From Polaribacter sp. Hel1_33_78 (lineage in GTDB: Bacteria; Bacteroidota; Bacteroidia; Flavobacteriales; Flavobacteriaceae), in the NCBI RefSeq assembly GCF_900106075.1, contig NZ_LT629794.1, positions 2,997,501-3,061,500 on the forward strand: a stretch of DNA of 64,000 bases, in the 5' to 3' direction. The notes beneath the pieces were generated by a model. It was not told the DNA's origin and ran no database searches. It saw only the letters and a program-made list of their open reading frames with translations. A program made the translations under genes and the position numbers. Shown piece after piece: positions 62,431 to 64,000 of this stretch (positions are counted from its first letter, which is position 1; each line of letters starts with the position of its first letter).

Positions 62431-64000
62431 ATGCAAAAACTAACTTTTATTATTGTATTCTTTTTTACAATTCAACTTACTTTAGCACAAAAAGGAAATT
62501 ACAATGCAGGTTCTTTATCTTTACAGAATGTAACCTCTGGAGAGTATAATATAGCCGTTGGCGATTCTACACTTTACAATACTACTTCAAGTTCATATAA
62601 TACCGCATTGGGTTTTGCTGCTGGTAAAAATATAACTACTAGCACTCAAACTCAAACAGTATTTTTAGGCTATAAAGCAGGGTACCATAACACTAGCGGT
62701 TTTGATAATACTTTTATAGGTTTTTTAGCAGGATATTTCAATACAACGCGAGGTGATAATACTTTTATAGGAAATGCTGCAGGTTTTAATAATACAGAAG
62801 GAGATAATAATACCTTTTTAGGTGAGTCTGCAGGTTTAAATAGTACAATAGGAGATGACAATACTTTTATAGGGCACAAAGCAGGAGGTGCTTATTTTTC
62901 TTCTGTTTCAGCAAGTAATGGTGTTGTTAGTTCTGCTACAACAAATCCAGCAACTGGTTCCGATAATACAGCAGTTGGCTCTTATGCACTAAACCGTTTA
63001 ACCTCTGGATATCGAAATACAGCTATTGGTAATTATGCTGGCATCGATTTAACTACGGGTTACTACAATACTTTTGTAGGAGATTCTACAGGTACAGATG
63101 TAGGTATAGGGAAATACAATACTTTTATTGGGCAAGCAGCAGGAGCATCAACAGAACATACTTCTGGCAACACTTTTGTAGGTTATAGATCTGGCTGGGA
63201 CAATAACAGAACAAACACCACTGATAATAGGGCAACAGAGAATACTTATTTTGGTTACAGAGCAGGGCACACGAACAGAGAAGGAAGTTACAATTTAATA
63301 TTAGGTGCAAGAGCAGATTTTAATGGTGTAGGTTATAATAATTTTAATCGTTATAATGTAGGTTTAGGGTATGGAGTTATCATTGGTGGTAACAAGACCA
63401 TTGCCATAGGTGCATCTTCTAAAGTAACTGCCAACAATGCCATTGCAATTGGCTTTGAGTCAGAGGCAACTATTGCAAATACTATGGTTTTGGGTGGAGA
63501 CTTAGTTACAAACAGGGTTAGTGTTGGTATAGGCACAAAAACACCAAATATAAAAGCCAGTTTAGATTTAGCAGATACTGATAAAGGTTTTCTGGTAAAC
63601 AGAGTTACCAATGCACAAAGGACAACACTTGGAGAAAGCCTAATTGCAGATGACATTGGAATGCTAGTTTATGACACTGAAGATAAAGTATTATATACAT
63701 GGAAAGGAGATGCTTGGTCTTCTTCTACAATAGATGGTTTAGATGCAAGAGTCACTGCTTTAGAAACTAGAGCGAATAATTCAAGTACAGATAAAACACC
63801 GTTGTTCTTTAATTATCAAACTGCTATTTTAAATGTTAATAATGAACCCTTATTAAATACAACTGTATCTTTTAGAATTAGTATTTTAAAAGACACCAGT
63901 TCTGGCACAAGTGTATACCAAGAAACCCATAGTGCAACCACAAATAGCAAGGGTTTAGCAGGCTTTAAAATTGGAAATGGAGCTGTTGTAAGTGGTACTT
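62431..64000 (+). CDS. Large secreted repeat protein with YadA/trimeric-adhesin-like head repeats, 3' part outside the window
   Basis: The frame runs from an ATG at 62431 to the window end (523 codons, no stop). A signal peptide (cleavage after 'TLAQ') precedes about 12 repeats of the type 'NTFIGFLAGYFNTTRGDN', 'NTFIGNAAGFNNTEGDN' and 'NTAIGNYAGIDLTTGYYN' (about 35-340). These match the NTA.G..AG.....G..N beta-roll of trimeric adhesin heads. Then come 'VSVGIGTKTPNIKASLDLAD', 'FLVNRVTNAQRTTLGE' (a tail-fibre-like motif common in Bacteroidota), a short coiled coil 'GLDARVTALETRAN' and a beta domain ('FRISILKDTSSGTSVYQETH'). It is a probable surface adhesin; the export route is unknown. The 180 bp upstream hold no other gene. 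Confidence 0.85.
   Translation, partial: MQKLTFIIVFFFTIQLTLAQKGNYNAGSLSLQNVTSGEYNIAVGDSTLYNTTSSSYNTALGFAAGKNITTSTQTQTVFLGYKAGYHNTSGFDNTFIGFLAGYFNTTRGDNTFIGNAAGFNNTEGDNNTFLGESAGLNSTIGDDNTFIGHKAGGAYFSSVSASNGVVSSATTNPATGSDNTAVGSYALNRLTSGYRNTAIGNYAGIDLTTGYYNTFVGDSTGTDVGIGKYNTFIGQAAGASTEHTSGNTFVGYRSGWDNNRTNTTDNRATENTYFGYRAGHTNREGSYNLILGARADFNGVGYNNFNRYNVGLGYGVIIGGNKTIAIGASSKVTANNAIAIGFESEATIANTMVLGGDLVTNRVSVGIGTKTPNIKASLDLADTDKGFLVNRVTNAQRTTLGESLIADDIGMLVYDTEDKVLYTWKGDAWSSSTIDGLDARVTALETRANNSSTDKTPLFFNYQTAILNVNNEPLLNTTVSFRISILKDTSSGTSVYQETHSATTNSKGLAGFKIGNGAVVSGT

Noticed and set aside
1..64000. Search for tRNA/rRNA genes, IS elements, prophage or a defence system
   Set aside because: No cloverleaf-like T-loop consensus, transposase, integrase, or nuclease/toxin pair was seen; the SdpI gene alone has no toxin partner.

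Overview
The window looks like a chromosome segment of a marine member of the Flavobacteriaceae, of the Polaribacter/Tenacibaculum type. The DNA is very AT-rich and recognisable promoters use the Bacteroidota -7 element TAnnTTTG instead of a sigma-70 -10 box. Starts lack Shine-Dalgarno sequences. The gene set includes lineage markers: gliding lipoprotein gldH, a PorZ-like type IX secretion protein, DUF4837 and a 'CAMTLSCC'-type Crp/Fnr regulator. I saw no tRNA, rRNA, CRISPR array, insertion sequence or prophage. All genus-level statements are inference.

Layout. 1-2.7 kb is the edge of a surface-polysaccharide locus: a truncated flippase, rfbC, a decayed rfbA 3' remnant and a Wzz-like chain-length protein. 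2.7-12.2 kb holds housekeeping genes (DUF6909, S41 protease, rnpA, a glutaryl-CoA-type dehydrogenase, an SGNH lipoprotein) and an unrecognised 1149-residue protein. 12.4-20.1 kb is a stress/efflux block: a tandem universal stress protein, then a TolC-adaptor-RND operon that ends in a PII-like protein and a DUF2892 membrane protein. 20.4-25.3 kb holds envelope proteins, a methyltransferase, a cytochrome c/thioredoxin pair, a Crp/Fnr regulator and an unlisted 42-residue membrane protein. 25.3-31 kb is a second RND efflux operon. 31.4-54.2 kb is mostly core: tesB, porZ-recO-TonB receptor, trpS, a lytic transglycosylase, xth, CoA transferase, ricT-gldH-PBP1A and trhO. 54.4-58.8 kb is a fermentative operon: pflB, pflA and an OFA-family transporter. 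59-64 kb holds a pseudogene, asd, a PaaE-like reductase, a LysE exporter and the start of a large secreted repeat protein cut by the window end.

Main discovery: five promoters carry a Crp/Fnr-type dyad (TRAY-N4-RTYA), each with its centre exactly 36.5 bp upstream of the last G of a TAnnTTTG-type -7 box (one box has a single mismatch). That corresponds to an activator centred near -41.5. The genes are the TolC/RND/PII efflux operon, the universal stress protein, a DUF6799 protein, the cytochrome c/thioredoxin pair and pflB. The Crp/Fnr gene at 24392-25033 is the obvious candidate regulator, because one dyad overlaps its own stop codon. This suggests a local low-oxygen or redox regulon linking fermentation, cytochrome, stress and efflux genes. 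Other notable points are a pflA with no ATG/GTG/TTG start behind a long hairpin, a pseudogene with two in-frame TAA codons, and the rfbA relic.
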